From Corylus avellana (Eukaryota; Streptophyta; Magnoliopsida; Fagales; Betulaceae): a DNA stretch of 64,000 nucleotides. The notes beneath the pieces are model-generated. The model made no database searches and was not told where the DNA came from. It saw only the letters and a list, made by a program, of their open reading frames with translations. The stretch covers positions 18,367,358 through 18,431,357 of the forward strand of contig NC_081544.1 of the NCBI RefSeq assembly GCF_901000735.1. The letters run 5' to 3'. This document shows positions 12,205-23,868 of this stretch, piece after piece. The first letter of the stretch is position 1; each line of letters opens with the position of its first letter. Made by a program: the position numbers and the translations under genes.

Positions 12205-12585
12205 CCTAGCACTCTCTCTCTCTCTCTCTGTCGCCTACCTCCCTCTCACTCTCACTCATCACTATGTCTCCCTCCCTCACCCTCCCGTCACTGTCTCCCT
12301 CCCTCTCAGAACTGTCTCTCCTCGCCGATGGCTATCGCCGCTCTCTGGGACTGTCTCTCCTCGTAGGTCGCTGTCACCGCTCGCCGCTGTCTCTATCTCT
12401 GCTCACTGTCTTTGTTGCCGCTCGCTGGTCGCTGTTGCTGTCGCCGCTCGCTGTCTTTGTCTGGCTATTGCCGCTCGCCATCTCTGTTTGGCTTTCGCCA
12501 CTCGCCGTCTCCATTCTATCTCTCTGTTGCTGCTCTATCTCTGTAAGGCTTTCTATCTCTCTGTCTCTCTTATACAATATGTAAG
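12205..12585. repeat. pyrimidine-rich cryptic repeat (CTCTCT, CGCCGCTCGC)
   Basis: A stretch of CT dinucleotides grades into imperfect repeats of CGCCGCTCGCTGTCT type. Its base composition contrasts strongly with the AT-rich element around it and it is absent from the related element at 50818-52521. Open frames across it are low-complexity artefacts. Confidence 0.7.
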
Positions 12586-12908
12586 GATTTTTATTTTTTG
12601 AATTGTTGTTTGGACGTTTGTATCATGTTTGGATTTTACATGCCATGATAGGATTTTCTTAGTTTAATTATACATATATGCCGAAATTCATGTTTCTTAT
12701 TTTAATTTGGGGCAACATGTTTATTTTGAGAAAATTGGTTATATGTTTATCTTGAGAAAGCCCAAAAAGGCCAAGAAAAAAAAGTCCAAAGAAGTCCAAA
12801 AAGCCCAATTTTGAAAAAGCGGTTATAGTAGGCGGTTACATGTTTTACTAACCGCTAACCGTAACCACCTTTACACCCCTAATTTTAACACATTTGCAAA
12901 CAAAACTA

Positions 12909-13215
12909 TGACTTAGAAGTCATACTTTTAGAAGCTTGGGCAGCGTACCAAGGAGTTCTACTAGGTAGAGAACTTGGTAGGGCTCAAATCATTTTAGAAG
13001 GGGATGCCCTGGAGTATGGAATGGTGGTGAACAATGCAAAAGCTTGTCTACTGCAGTTTTCCAAATGGGAGGTGAGGCATCTACAACGATAGGCCAATTG
13101 AAGTAGCACACCGATTGGCCAAGATGGTAATGAACCAGACAGAAGATAGGTTGTGGTAGACGATTTTCCCAATTGGGTGCATGATATTGTATATGCTGAA
13201 GCAGCACATTCTTAA
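12909..13215 (+). pseudogene. LINE-type RNase H fragment
   Basis: Plus-strand translation gives LEAWAAYQGVLLGRELG, IILEGDALEYGMVVN and FSKWEVRHL, then after frame changes HRLAKMVMNQTEDRLW and FPNWVHDIVYAE. This is the order and spacing of the RNase H-like domain (RVT_3) at the C-terminus of plant LINE polyproteins. At least two frame changes and a stop are needed to read it. It is in the opposite orientation to the LINE at 8545-11418, so it comes from another insertion. Confidence 0.75.
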
Positions 13216-13249
13216 TGATAAGGAAAGTTTGCTTTTCAAAAAAAAACAA

Positions 13250-14111
13250 AAACTTTGAGTTTTTCACGTAAGCAATGGTATCTTGCCATAGTACTTGTTT
13301 CTATATGCCTTCTTCTTCTTCTTTTTTTTGAGACAAAGATTTCAAACAGACATATAATAAAGAAGAGAGGATTTTAACATATTTTAGGTGGGTATTTTTG
13401 GAATTTTTTTTATTTACGCTCAAAAATTTGGTAATTATTGCGCCAAATATTTGTTATGTGAATCGTGATTTTGCTTTAAATTCGCACTTTCTTCAAATAA
13501 GCACCCATAGCGTGTTTCATTTTTAGATTATGCGTTTTTTAAATCGCAATGCCAAACGCTTAGCGTTTTGCGATTTCTTTTAAAACCGCAGATTAATCTT
13601 GCAAAATCGCATGTGTGTTTTCATAAACAAAAAATACAATTTTAAACTAAATCGTAGAAAATTGATTGTTAGGGTTGTGTTTAATATATATATATATATA
13701 TATATTATTTTTTTAAAAACGCATAATTTTAAAGGCTAAACCTAGATTTTATATGTTAAATCCCCTTGAACTTTCACTCGTGTTAAATCACCATTTATCC
13801 CAAAAGCCCCTCACGTGTGAGCTTAAACTCCCTACTCCCTTTTTAATTGGTGAGGCTATACACGTGGAATATTTAATTTAAATGGGGGTGAATTGATGGA
13901 GTCAAGGTTTGATCCTAGGACCTTTGGCTCTGATATCATGTTAAATCACCGCTTATCCCAAAAGTTTAAGCTTGTAGGAAAATGTAAATTTTTAAGCTTG
14001 TAGGAAGAGGTAAAAACTCTCAATTAAGGGTATCAAACTTTAAATTTCTTTCAATTACCTAATTCTGTTAGGATTTTCTTTTAATTTTGGTCAAAATGCC
14101 CCAATTACCCC

Positions 14112-14146
<35 letters not shown>

Positions 14147-15217
14147 AATAATAAAAAAAAAAAAACTACAAAGATGTAAAAATATTGCAAATATGTCTTT
14201 TTATAAAATAATAATAATAATAATAATAAACATTGAATCTTTACCATTTTTAATTTTTTTTATAACAAAAAATGAGTATTTTTGGATTTTTGATAAGATT
14301 TAATGGAAAATTCTAATAGAACGGGTAATTGAAAGTTTGATACCTTAATTGAGAGTTTTTTAATTTTATAAGTACTTTCAAAACGCATAAAAATTCACGA
14401 GGGCTTTTGTGAGTTTTTTCAACATTTGAAAATCATTATTTTTAAATCGTACTTTTTAAAACTGCAAATACAAACTGGCCATAAAATTAATAAAAATAAA
14501 ATAAAAAATAAAAAATAAAAAAATCAATTAACGCCAATTTAATTAGCAAGAAAATAAAAAGCAATAAATATGTGATGGTATCAAACAAAATAAAAAGCAA
14601 TAAATATGTGATATCGATCATGTGCAAAAACGTGCTTGGTGTTTATTGAAAAGGCGTTGCCTCACCTATAAACGTGTAACAATCCGATCAAATCTGGTCG
14701 TGACCTTAAAACTTTAATAGACAGAAATTAATTATTTAGGATAATAAATTTGTTTTATTTGTGTTCCAACACGTGTTATAAATTCCACCTCGTTCTACAA
14801 ATAACAAATTCGCATAATTTATATTTAAGCTCATGTGAAAATAAAAACAAGGTCAAGTTCAAAGTCAGGGACAGTGGACAGTGGACTGTCCTAGGTACTG
14901 TAGTGTAGTGGCACACCCATTAATTAACGACGTGTTCTTCTTCTCCAATATTTGACCATTGATTTTTTTTCAAATAAATATTAGTATTTCTTTTGTTAAA
15001 TTATTAATATTGTCTTAAAAGTTTAACTTGGAATGAAAATGTAAATTTCCTTCTTTTTTTTAATTAATATTTTAAAATTTTAAATTAATATGAAAAATGT
15101 GCAAAAGATGGAAAAGGACCTTGAAAATGAGTGCAAAGTTGACAAAAGATGTTAAATAGGAGAGCAGAAGTGAGCTGGCACTTTGTGCTTTTCTTACACG
15201 GTAGGTTATATGGTCAA
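13250..15217. other. gene-free AT-rich stretch with microsatellites
   Basis: No coding region is recognised. It holds a TA run at about 13684-13706, TAA/ATA runs at about 14120-14150 and 14205-14230, poly-A tracts, and the TRIM-like remnant described separately. The last 85 bases are similar to 27048-27130. Confidence 0.7.
13781..13990 (-). mobile_element. TRIM-like LTR remnant with initiator-Met tRNA primer site
   Basis: TGTTAAATCACC followed by TTATCCCAAAAG occurs twice, at 13781 and 13939. Next to the second copy lies GGCTCTGATATCA (13926-13938), whose reverse complement resembles the initiator-methionine tRNA primer binding site TGGTATCAGAGCC. On the minus strand the repeat ends in CA just before it, as an LTR should. 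The very short internal part fits a TRIM (terminal-repeat retrotransposon in miniature) remnant. Confidence 0.5.
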
Positions 15218-15227
15218 TTTTTTTTTT

Positions 15228-16005
15228 GGGAAATCATATATAAAATTCTTAGGTCAACGCGTTATTTTTAAAAACTCTTTGGGTATTTTTTTTTTGGAAA
15301 TTTAGTCCCTGAGTAACTCGAAACAACTAGAAACTCCCTACCGCCAATTTTTGTTAACTGCCGTTATTTGAGTTAAACGAACCGTTTCACTTAAGTCCAT
15401 CTCAGTGGAATTTTTGTATCCTACGTGTTCACATTGGACACATAGGATATAAAACTCACCGTTTTGGACCATCCAAAACGATGAGTTTGGCTTAAACTTG
15501 AGAGTTTCTTTCTTGAAACCCATCACTTTCATATGGTCACAAAAAAAAAAGAACCTAGATACACCTCAAGTGCCGAACCCACCGACGCAGAACCCACCGG
15601 CGACACTACCCACCGGTTAAATCACTCATTCCGGCGTCACTTTTCCGGCTAGGTTTCCGTCGAATCACAAGATTTTGAATCGAAAAATCTTGTTTCCACG
15701 AAGGTATTTTCCGGAATTTCTTTGTGGGTTATGTTGATTGACTGAAATGGAAGCCTTTTATAGTAGTTTTTTGAATTGTTTTGTTGTGTTGGAAGCTTTT
15801 GGTCAAAACCCCATCCCCACGCTTTTTTGTCGAGCATCTGTCGAATTACTATATACACCTTTGAGAGGTTGTATTGGAATATTGTGTATAATTTATTGCA
15901 CTTATGAGCCAAGATTAGTGTTGATTGGCAGTGGGTGTGGTCCACCTTGGTTGTGGTCCTGGAATGAGACAGTGGGCTTTTCGTGTGCACTGGCAAGTTG
16001 GTCAA
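15228..16005 (+). repeat. MULE left terminal inverted repeat
   Basis: Aligns in inverse orientation with 25809-26624 over its full length, with about 5 to 15 percent differences and small indels. Landmarks are GGTGAGTTT-type text near 15455-15490, CGTCACTTTTCCGGCTAGG near 15633, and GGTGTGGTCCACCTTGGTTG near 15935. An inward-facing TTTTATAGTAG near 15756 is shared with the other repeat and could be a TATA element for the gene inside. Confidence 0.92.
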
Positions 16006-16439
16006 GGGCGATTTTTTCATCTATATAACTATTGATTTTATTTTTTTGCTTCTCTACTCAAATGGTGGATTGACAAGGACATGAAAGTAGGAATTGCATG
16101 TTTGATTACACTGCATATTTGCATGTTTGTAGGGAGCCGCCTATGCTCATATACCATCTCTAGCTGCTACACTAACAACTTAGTATTGTTTAAATTACAA
16201 ATTGAGCATTACTATATCTGCAAGGGAATCAAATTTTAAACAATATGATTATCTTTTGTTTAGGGTTTTAGGGTACATTTTTTTTTCCCAGTATTATTTA
16301 GATTACAAATTGAAGTGAGAATAATTTTTTGGCAAGCTTGATTTTATTTTTCTTTTATGAGCTTAATTATTCTCTCATATGTTAGTTATATATTGTTAGG
16401 TTCATATTATAAGATGAACAGGAGGAAGAAAGATTTCGG

Positions 16440-17009
16440 GGAAGGAGACAATGAAAGCGAATTCTACGATAGGAGATGAAAAAGGTTTGTGAATTTTATT
16501 TAGTGAACCCCATTAGGGAACTGTGATTACTTCTAATAATTGTGGGTTTCACTGTAGAATGAACAGTCGACAGAATCGGCATCTAGAATATCATCGGGCA
16601 AAGAGGATATAGAACCTGTGCAGTGTAGGTGAGGACTTACAAGCCCAATTATAACATCCACGACTATACAAAATCCTGGGAGGCGATTCTATGGGTGTGC
16701 TATGTATGACCGTAAAAAGGTATTTGAATTTGGATAATCAAATTATCAAATTACTTCGTGCTTGTTCGTAATTATCAAAAAAATTTTGTGTAATTACAAA
16801 AAGTTGGCCAATGTTGTTTTTTCCAATGGTATGACGAAGAAACCTGTGCTCGTGGAAGGGAGGTCCTACCTGGGCTGTATAAACAAGTTCATTCCCTGAA
16901 AGGTGAAGTGTCATTACTTAGGGGCAAACTAAAGATCCAAACATATATGTTGGTTTTTTTATTGGTGATTTGTGTACTATTGATTTGTCTAAGGTTGATG
17001 GGACATTGA
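16440..17009 (+). pseudogene. GRF zinc finger protein with C-terminal membrane segment, carried by the MULE
   Basis: Plus-strand exon sequence 16558-16719 reads EPVQCR, a stop at 16630-16632 where the second zinc cysteine should be, then GLTSPI, TIQNPGRRFYGCAMY. After an intron of about 85 bp (donor at 16720), 16809-17009 reads CCFFQWYDEETCARG and a coiled stretch, ending in a hydrophobic run (MLVFLLVICVLLICL) and a stop at 17007-17009. CxCG, NPGRRFxxC and CxFFxWxDE are the signature of GRF zinc fingers, and a C-terminal membrane anchor is common in the plant expansion of this family. A short upstream exon near 16440-16485 is possible, but its phase does not fit cleanly. The gene points towards the transposase gene, starting from the left inverted repeat. 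The nonsense codon makes this copy inactive. The function of these transposon-linked GRF proteins is not known to me. Confidence 0.8.
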
Positions 17010-17493
17010 GGCATGGGAAAGAGGCAATTAGATTATTATGAGTGGAATAGACTATCTATTTTGTGGTTGTCAAGGATATTGTTTACTAAGCTATGTTGTC
17101 CACAACAATATATGGTTATGGATTCTACGTAACAACTATTTTCATGCATTAGAGGTTGGCTGATTACTTTTATGGAACAACTATTTTCATGCATTAGTTT
17201 TATTCGTATGCGGCAATTTATGATTATTTGTATGCTGCTCTTAAGTCAGAAATATTGAACCCTACAGTAGAATTTGTAGGCAGAATTAATTTTGGGAAAT
17301 CCACTAATACGATCCGGAATTGGTAATTGCCATGACCAAATTGGAAAATGTAATTCAATAACTAACATTGCACGTTTAATGCTTCATAAACAACATTCAA
17401 GTTAACAAGCACATGAAGTCCCAAAATTAATCCCCCAATTGTTTTTGTAATCCCCCAATTAGCCCCAAGAGATATGGTAAGTGAGAAATGTGA

Positions 17494-18022
17494 TCATTGT
17501 GTGGCACTACTTCCTCGGCTTCTTAGTACACCTGTAGCCCTACGTGTACTACCATGATGTGATAATTCCGCTGCTGCTTCCGCCTGTGGTTTATGTTGAG
17601 ATCCAAAGAATACGTTAACAAAAATAATAATTAAATGCGTTAAAAAAAAAAAAAAAAAAAAAAACTCGGAAATCATTGTGAATATTACTTTCTTAAGCAC
17701 AAGTATATGAGTTTTTTTAAGCACAAAAAAAACTTGGATTTTACCTGTGACTGAGTAGCCCTCCGTGTACATACACTTGGCTGTGATGACCCATGGGCTT
17801 TTGCTTCTGCCTGTGGTTCATGTTGGGATCCAAAAAATGCGTTAAAAAATTAAAAATAAATAAAAAACCAAAAAGGAAATCAGTGTGAAATATGAGTTTT
17901 CTTAAGCACAAAAATAAATTGGATTTTACCTGTGACTAAGTAGTCATACGTGTACGTACACTTGGCTGTGATGACCCGTGGGCTTCTGCTTCTGACTGTG
18001 GTTCCTGTTGGGCTTGTGATCC
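17494..18022 (-). repeat. tandemly duplicated small exons at the transposase C-terminus
   Basis: Three diverged copies of one exon-plus-intron unit lie at about 18022-17930, 17830-17745 and 17605-17494 (spacing about 185 and 220 bp). Each translates to a version of GSQxxPQxEAxAHGSSQPS followed by xTRRATQSQ. The donor CAG|GTAAAATCC is identical in the first two. The acceptor TAG before GGATC exists only in the first; in the other two a downstream CCACAG could serve in the same phase. Confidence 0.75.
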
Positions 18023-20900
18023 CTACAATAATTTAACCAAACATTAAGACAAATACCAACAATAATTATTATATTACTTAAATAATTATTAAGTTAACAA
18101 ATTTTGGAATTTTACCTGTGCTTGATCAGCATCTTTTTTCGGCTTATATTTCTTCGATTTCTACCTCTTCCGGTCCGGATTCAAAGGTAAATGACAACCT
18201 TTGTAATTATGCCCTAAACCCCCACAATTTCCACATTTAACGATATATCCACTACGAGTTAGCTTGTAGGGGTTAGTTGGCTCATCTACAGCTTTTCGCC
18301 TACTAATCTTTGGTCGACCAGGAGCCTTTCTAATGCAAGGTGGCAAGATTTGATCGTATGGATCATCAGCTGGCCATGTTTGTGGACCTTCCATGCCATA
18401 AACTCGAGCTGCATATCCTTGCATGTACTTATCCATCTTGTAATAATCATCCAAATAATCCTCCGGTTTTTGCTTATGCATGTAAATTGCAGCACAAGCA
18501 TGTGAGCAAGGGATCCCACTCACTTGTCATCTTCCACATGTGCATGTGTGATAATCTAACCGGACTAAACGCCGTGGCTCGTATATGTGCTCGATCTCAA
18601 ACTCCAACTCATTTTGCCACCGACTAATACAATTCCTTGCATCACTTTTTGACCTCTTCAATTTTTTCTGAATCTTAGAGCATATGGTGTAGTGCGTCGA
18701 CTGGATTCCATTCCTTTTCTGCTGGAAGCGTGCCATTATTTGCATACGAATTTCTTCAAGCATAGTCAGTATAGGCTTACTCCTAGCTTCCTTAATCCAG
18801 GCATTAAAGCTCTCAGCCAAGTTGTTTAATAACATATCACTTTTGGTTTGGTAGTTGAAAGAATATCTGGACCATGATGCCTTAGGTACACCACTAAGGT
18901 AATTGTGTGCCCCTTTCTCCATTGACAATATATTTTGCATGTGATGGTCAAACGCATAAACATTGGCTGCACATGCAGCCCCCCACAACTGATCCTTCAT
19001 AGCTTTCCCTGTGTAGCCTTTCGCTTTGAGGTCCGCATGTAGGTGCCAAACACAAAAGCGATGCTCAGCATGTGGCAACACAACCTCAACCGCAGTTCCA
19101 AGCCCCTACACACATAAATTTATGTTAAATTATATGTAATAACATAAAGAAATAAAATAACACAATAAGAACATAAATAGTATATTACACTAAATACCTT
19201 CTTTCTGTCAGACATTATAGTCCAACCAAGTCCGCCTTCTAGCCCGCATAAGTCCTCCAATAAAATGTTAATAAACCACTGCCATGAATCTGTCGCCTCT
19301 GCCTCAGCCACAGCAATTGCAATGGGGAACATGTCGTCGTTGCCATCCTTGCCTATGACACACAACAATTGCCCCCCATATTGCCCTTTTAGATGACAAG
19401 CATCTAAACAAATTATGGGCCGACAACCATGTCTAAACCCCTTCTTGCATGCATCAAAACAAATATACATCCTCTGAAAGAATGCTTCATCTCTATGTAC
19501 GTAAGCACTACTACCAGGGTTGGTGCTGAGTATTGTCAGTGCGTATCTCCGTGTGAGGCGATATTGCTTAGAGTGGCTACCAAAAAGTTGATTCAATGCT
19601 TCCCTCTTCACTCTATAGCAACGATCAATAGGAACATTTATGTTAAGGTCTCTCTTCACCCTCTGTTTCAATGCATATGATGTCCACGTCGGATCATCCT
19701 TGAAGTCCTTCTTATAAGTACGAACAAGATACTCAACATCGCATCTAGAGTTTTCGTACTGATGACCACAAATATGAACCGGGTAGTATGTCTTAATTTG
19801 AAAACTAGTCCTGGTAGCATCAGTAGAGGCATGAATCCTCCATGAGCACTGCTCTGCTTTACAGACTGCACTGACCCTACTCATGTCATTGTGCTTGTAG
19901 TTGTAATCAAACCCATTCTGTACAGCATGCGTCTTCAATGCCATCTTGAAGGAATTGGAATTTGCAAATTGATCCCCAAGTTCAAACGTCACTGGAATCG
20001 TCAAGTCATGTTTCAGATTGAACTGTCTATACCGCTTCCTTTTTTTTTCCAGCATCACTGTCTTGCAAACTTGCAAGACCATCACTTTCATCACCAGATT
20101 CCTCATCCCCAAAATTGGGTCCTTTATCACCTGTGTTAATGTCAACTTTTTCCCACCATTTGGACGTCCCATCCTTCTCTTTCTTGACCTCATCAGCATC
20201 ATAGAAAAGGTCCTCATCCTCGCCATCAATTGCTTCGAAGTTAGTCAACAGCTCCTTGATGACTTCATCAATATCCTCTTCCACTTTCTTCTTCTGTGGC
20301 CTACCACCACGTCCTTTTTTTGTTGTACTAGTTTTGGGCACGGTTTTCGCACCAACATTAAGATTGTCTTCCTTGCCCCGCAAAACAGGTTGAGCAACCC
20401 GTGTTCTTCTTCTTCTGCGTACTGAAAAAATATATACAAAAAATAAAATAAAAATCCAAAAACAAAAGGATCAACAACCACAACAATTCACAAATGATTG
20501 ATTATATTACAACACAATATAATAAATGTGACAACATAAAGTTAGTTGCTGGTGAATATTATTTCTAAAAAAAAAAAAAATCTAATAAGAGTCCAACTCA
20601 ATTTCTATTTCTATGTACTTCCTCGGCTGGTGGTCGGTTGCCTGCTTGCTTTCTTGGATGGCGTAACAGAACGAGCAGCCTTAGTTTTAACTCGTGGGCT
20701 TTTGAAATGTCTTGATTGAGAATTTTCACATTCTTCAGCTTGTCCTTATACATCTCCATCTTCACGTGCAGCATTAGGTATGTCCTCCATCCCTAAAAGA
20801 AACAATCAAATTTGTTGATAGTCATTCGGGGAGGGAAGGCTAAGTGCTCTCATGGTATATTATTTGAAAAAAATAAACAAATGAGAAATAAGTATACTAC

Positions 20901-21085
20901 CTTCAGCCATAGGTATTTCATCCACCCCGCCACCACCTTCTTCATCTCCATTATGACGGGCAACCCTAGGTATCTCACCCACCCCGCCACCACCTTCTCC
21001 ATCTCCATCATGACGGGCAACTGTAGGTATCTCACCCACCCCGCCACCACCTTCTCCATGTTGTTCTTCAATTGCTTCAAGAAGT
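20901..21085 (-). repeat. three 60-bp coding repeats in transposase exon 1
   Basis: The end of the first coding exon encodes three near-identical 20-residue units with the core GEGGGGVGEIPTVARHDGD. A weaker fourth version (EDIPNAAREDGD) opens the next exon across the intron. They form an acidic, glycine-rich linker after the PB1-like domain. The same three units are present in the duplicate at 23038-23222. Confidence 0.85.
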
Positions 21086-21731
21086 AAATGCTCCTCTACC
21101 ATTATAGCATTGTCCACCATACGTTCAACATATAAATGAACATCTTCTGATTTGTAATCAGACACAATGTTTACAAAATCTACAACTTCTGTATCACTAT
21201 TTAAAGATATCACTTTATTATGTGGAATGTCACCGACGTTATACCAACATCTAACGTCGCTCATGTATCCTAAGTCACGAACCAACTCTTTGACTTCCCA
21301 CATACTGAAATAGTCAACATCATAGGCTTTCACTTCATGGACATCGCCACCAACGTATTTAAATGGGGTATGGGTCATTGTCCCACCGTGGTGCATAATT
21401 ATATTGATAGCCACATCTGTAAACATATAAAAGAGTGTAGAAAAAAAAATATTTGTCCATACAAAAAAAACGAAAAACAATAATATCTATCTATTGCATG
21501 AAATGAAATGATCCAATATATATATATATTCAGACTAAGAATTATACGTGCATGTTTTGGACTCAAGATGCCCAAGTTAAGCTGATTTTGGATGTTAAGT
21601 TGACATAGTTCACAACCATTCATTTGGGAAAAAAATGACAAAACATAATAGTAATAATAAACATATACTTTTGCACATGCATGTTATATGTGCAAAGTGC
21701 ACTTTTCGCCCATTGTTATATGTCAAAAGAT

Positions 21732-22547
21732 TAGGGGTGGCAAAATGGGTATCTGACACGACCCGATTACGACCCGCGGGTACCCGTTACACGATTAGCC
21801 TATACACAGACACAACCCGTTTAGCTAAACGGGTAATCGGGTCTGACACGATTATGACATGAAAATAGTTGGGTAACCCGACACGACCCGTTTAAAATAA
21901 TCGGGTCTAATTGGGTAGACCTGACCCGACCCGTTAAAACCTTAAACTATAAAATTTAAAAAAAAAAAATTCAAAATTGTAATAATAATACATTAATACA
22001 CTGTCAGTGCAAAAAATTAAGTTCTAAGATATTAAAGGCTTTAATAAAGGATAAGAAAAAAAAAAATGAAAAGTGACCGTAATTGTACTCCAAAAGAAAT
22101 TACTAAACTCATGATTTCACCTAAACTTAAAACAAGCAAGCATATTGACTAAGTTCATTTATTAAAACAATTTTTAGTTTAAAGAAATTTAGTTTTGCTC
22201 AAATTACATTCCACTAAAAAAGAATTATGTATATTTCAACACAAAATATGATATTTGTAATCTGTTGAAATTAAATATCTCATAACAGAGATGAATTTTG
22301 CAAATCATTTGAAAAAAAAAAAATTAAGGACAAAAAGCAAGAAGAATGTTTTTAAATTAAAATCATTTAATTAAATATTTAAATATAAAAAAGGCCCTAC
22401 CTAAATTTGTTGTCTTAGGCCTCAAAATCTATTAAGTCGGACCTACTCGAGGGGTTGGCTTGGACGCTTGGTTACTAATAAGCCACTTGGCCCTCATCGA
22501 TACCTCATAAAACATAAAGTCTAAGTAGGGACAAAACTAAAATTTCT
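21732..22547. mobile_element. left part of the same hAT-like element, cut by the gap
   Basis: Identical in layout to 23869-24684, again preceded by CAAAAGAT (21724-21731), and truncated at the N gap. Most likely it is the same insertion seen twice through the assembly duplication. Confidence 0.85.
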
Positions 22548-22647
22548 NNNNNNNNNNNNNNNNNNNNNNNNNNNNNNNNNNNNNNNNNNNNNNNNNNNNN
22601 NNNNNNNNNNNNNNNNNNNNNNNNNNNNNNNNNNNNNNNNNNNNNNN
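22548..22647. other. assembly gap (100 N)
   Basis: Exactly 100 N, the usual placeholder for a gap of unknown length. It is bordered on both sides by the two ends of the 2.1 kb duplication. Confidence 0.99.
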
Positions 22648-22757
22648 TATTACAACACAATATAATAAATGTGACAACATAAAGTTATTTGCTGGTGAAT
22701 ATTATTTCTAAAAAAAAAAAAAAAGGAAAAAGAATGCGACTCAAATTGTATGTACCT

Positions 22758-23553
22758 CCTCGGCTGGTGGTCGATTTCTTGCTTGCTTTCTTGGATGGCG
22801 TAATAGAACGGGAAGCCATAGTTTTAACTCGTGGGCTTTTGAAATGTCTTGATTGAGAATTTTCACATTCTCAAGCTTGTCCTTGTACATCTCCATCTTC
22901 ACGTGCAGCATTAGGTATGTCCTCCATCCCTAAAAGAAACAATCAAATTTGTTGATAGTCATTCGGGGAGGGAAGGCTAAGTGCTCTCATGGTATATTAT
23001 TTGAAAAAAATAAACAAATGAGAAATAAGTATACTACCTTCAGCCATAGGTATTTCATCCACCCCGCCACCACCTTCTTCATCTCCATTATGACGGGCAA
23101 CCCTAGGTATCTCACCCACCCCGCCACCACCTTCTCCATCTCCATCATGACGGGCAACTGTAGGTATCTCACCCACCCCGCCACCACCTTCTCCATGTTG
23201 TTCTTCAATTGCTTCAAGAAGTAAATGCTCATCTACCATTATAGCATTGTCCACCATACGTTCAACATATAAATGAACATCTTCTGATTTGTAATCAGAC
23301 ACAATGTTTACAAAATCTACAACTTCTGTATCACTATTTAAAGATATCACTTTATTATGTGGAATGTCACCGACGTTATACCAACATCTAACGTCGCTCA
23401 TGTATCCTAAGTCACGAACCAACTCTTTGACTTCCCACATACTGAAATAGTCAACATCATAGGCTTTCACTTCATGGACATCGCCACCAACGTATTTAAA
23501 TGGGGTATGGGTCATTGTCCCACCGTGGTGCATAATTATATTGATAGCCACAT
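22758..23553 (-). pseudogene. second copy of MULE transposase exons 1 and 2
   Basis: Exon 1 (about 23553-23038) encodes the same PB1-like domain and three glycine-rich repeats as the copy at 21416-20901, with one E to D change. Exon 2 (about 22929-22758) has a CAA codon where the other copy has its TAA, but a TGA at 22871-22873, six codons further on, where the other copy has GAA. The rest of the gene is not repeated. It is probably the other allele or an assembly duplicate rather than a separate gene. Confidence 0.8.
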
Positions 23554-23868
23554 CTGTAAACATATAAAAGAGTGTAGAAAAAAAAATATTTGTCCATACA
23601 AAAAAAACGAAAAACAATAATATCTATCTATTGCATGAAATGAAATGATCCAATATATATATATATTCAGACTAAGAATTATACGTGCATGTTTTGGACT
23701 CAAGATGCCCAAGTTAAGCTGATTTTGGATGTTAAGTTGACATAGTTCACAACCATTCATTTGGGAAAAAAATGACAAAACATAATAGTAATAATAAACA
23801 TATACTTTTGCACATGCATGTTATATGTGCAAAGTGCACTTTTCGCCCATTGTTATATGTCAAAAGAT

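Larger units (their letters stand above)
11418..12885 (-). mobile_element. truncated hAT-like non-autonomous element (GGTTA family, copy 1)
   Basis: The right end, CTAACCGTAACCACC then ACACCCCTAA at about 12885, matches in reverse complement the left end of the intact element at 50818. The internal AT-rich part also matches that element in reverse orientation, including the phrase TTGTTGTATTAGTATGAATT in one strand or the other. The other end with its motif array is missing at about 11418, where LINE sequence starts, so this copy is truncated. No coding sequence is seen. Confidence 0.65.
17494..21416 (-). pseudogene. MuDR-type MULE transposase gene, multi-exon, inactivated
   Basis: The minus-strand exons I infer are 21416-20901 (PB1-like N-terminal domain: MHHGGTMTHTPFKYVGG), 20792-20619, 20422-19198, 19105-18116 and three short repeated exons ending at a stop at 17494. 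The core has the MuDR N-terminal domain (FELGDQFANSNSFKMALK, HICGHQYENSRCDVEYL) and the MULE DDE domain (ICLDACHLKGQYGG, TIMSDRKKG across the 19197-19106 intron, AEHRFCVWHLHADLK, NLAESFNAWIKEA). The SWIM zinc finger (YHTCTCGR, then SGIPCSHACAAIY) and a CCHC knuckle (CGNCGGLGHNYKGC) follow. The lesions are a TAA at 20746-20748, an extra base in the nine-A run at 20040-20048, a TGA replacing the SWIM tryptophan at 18527-18529, and TAG at 18161-18163 and 17936-17938. The enzyme would have cut and integrated Mutator ends; this copy cannot. Confidence 0.9.

Noticed and set aside
12264..12584. Leucine/serine-rich open frame of 106 codons
   Set aside because: Pure translation of a CT-rich cryptic repeat.
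15649..16028. Open frames in both MULE inverted repeats
   Set aside because: They lie in terminal repeats, differ by frameshifts between the two copies and match no family.
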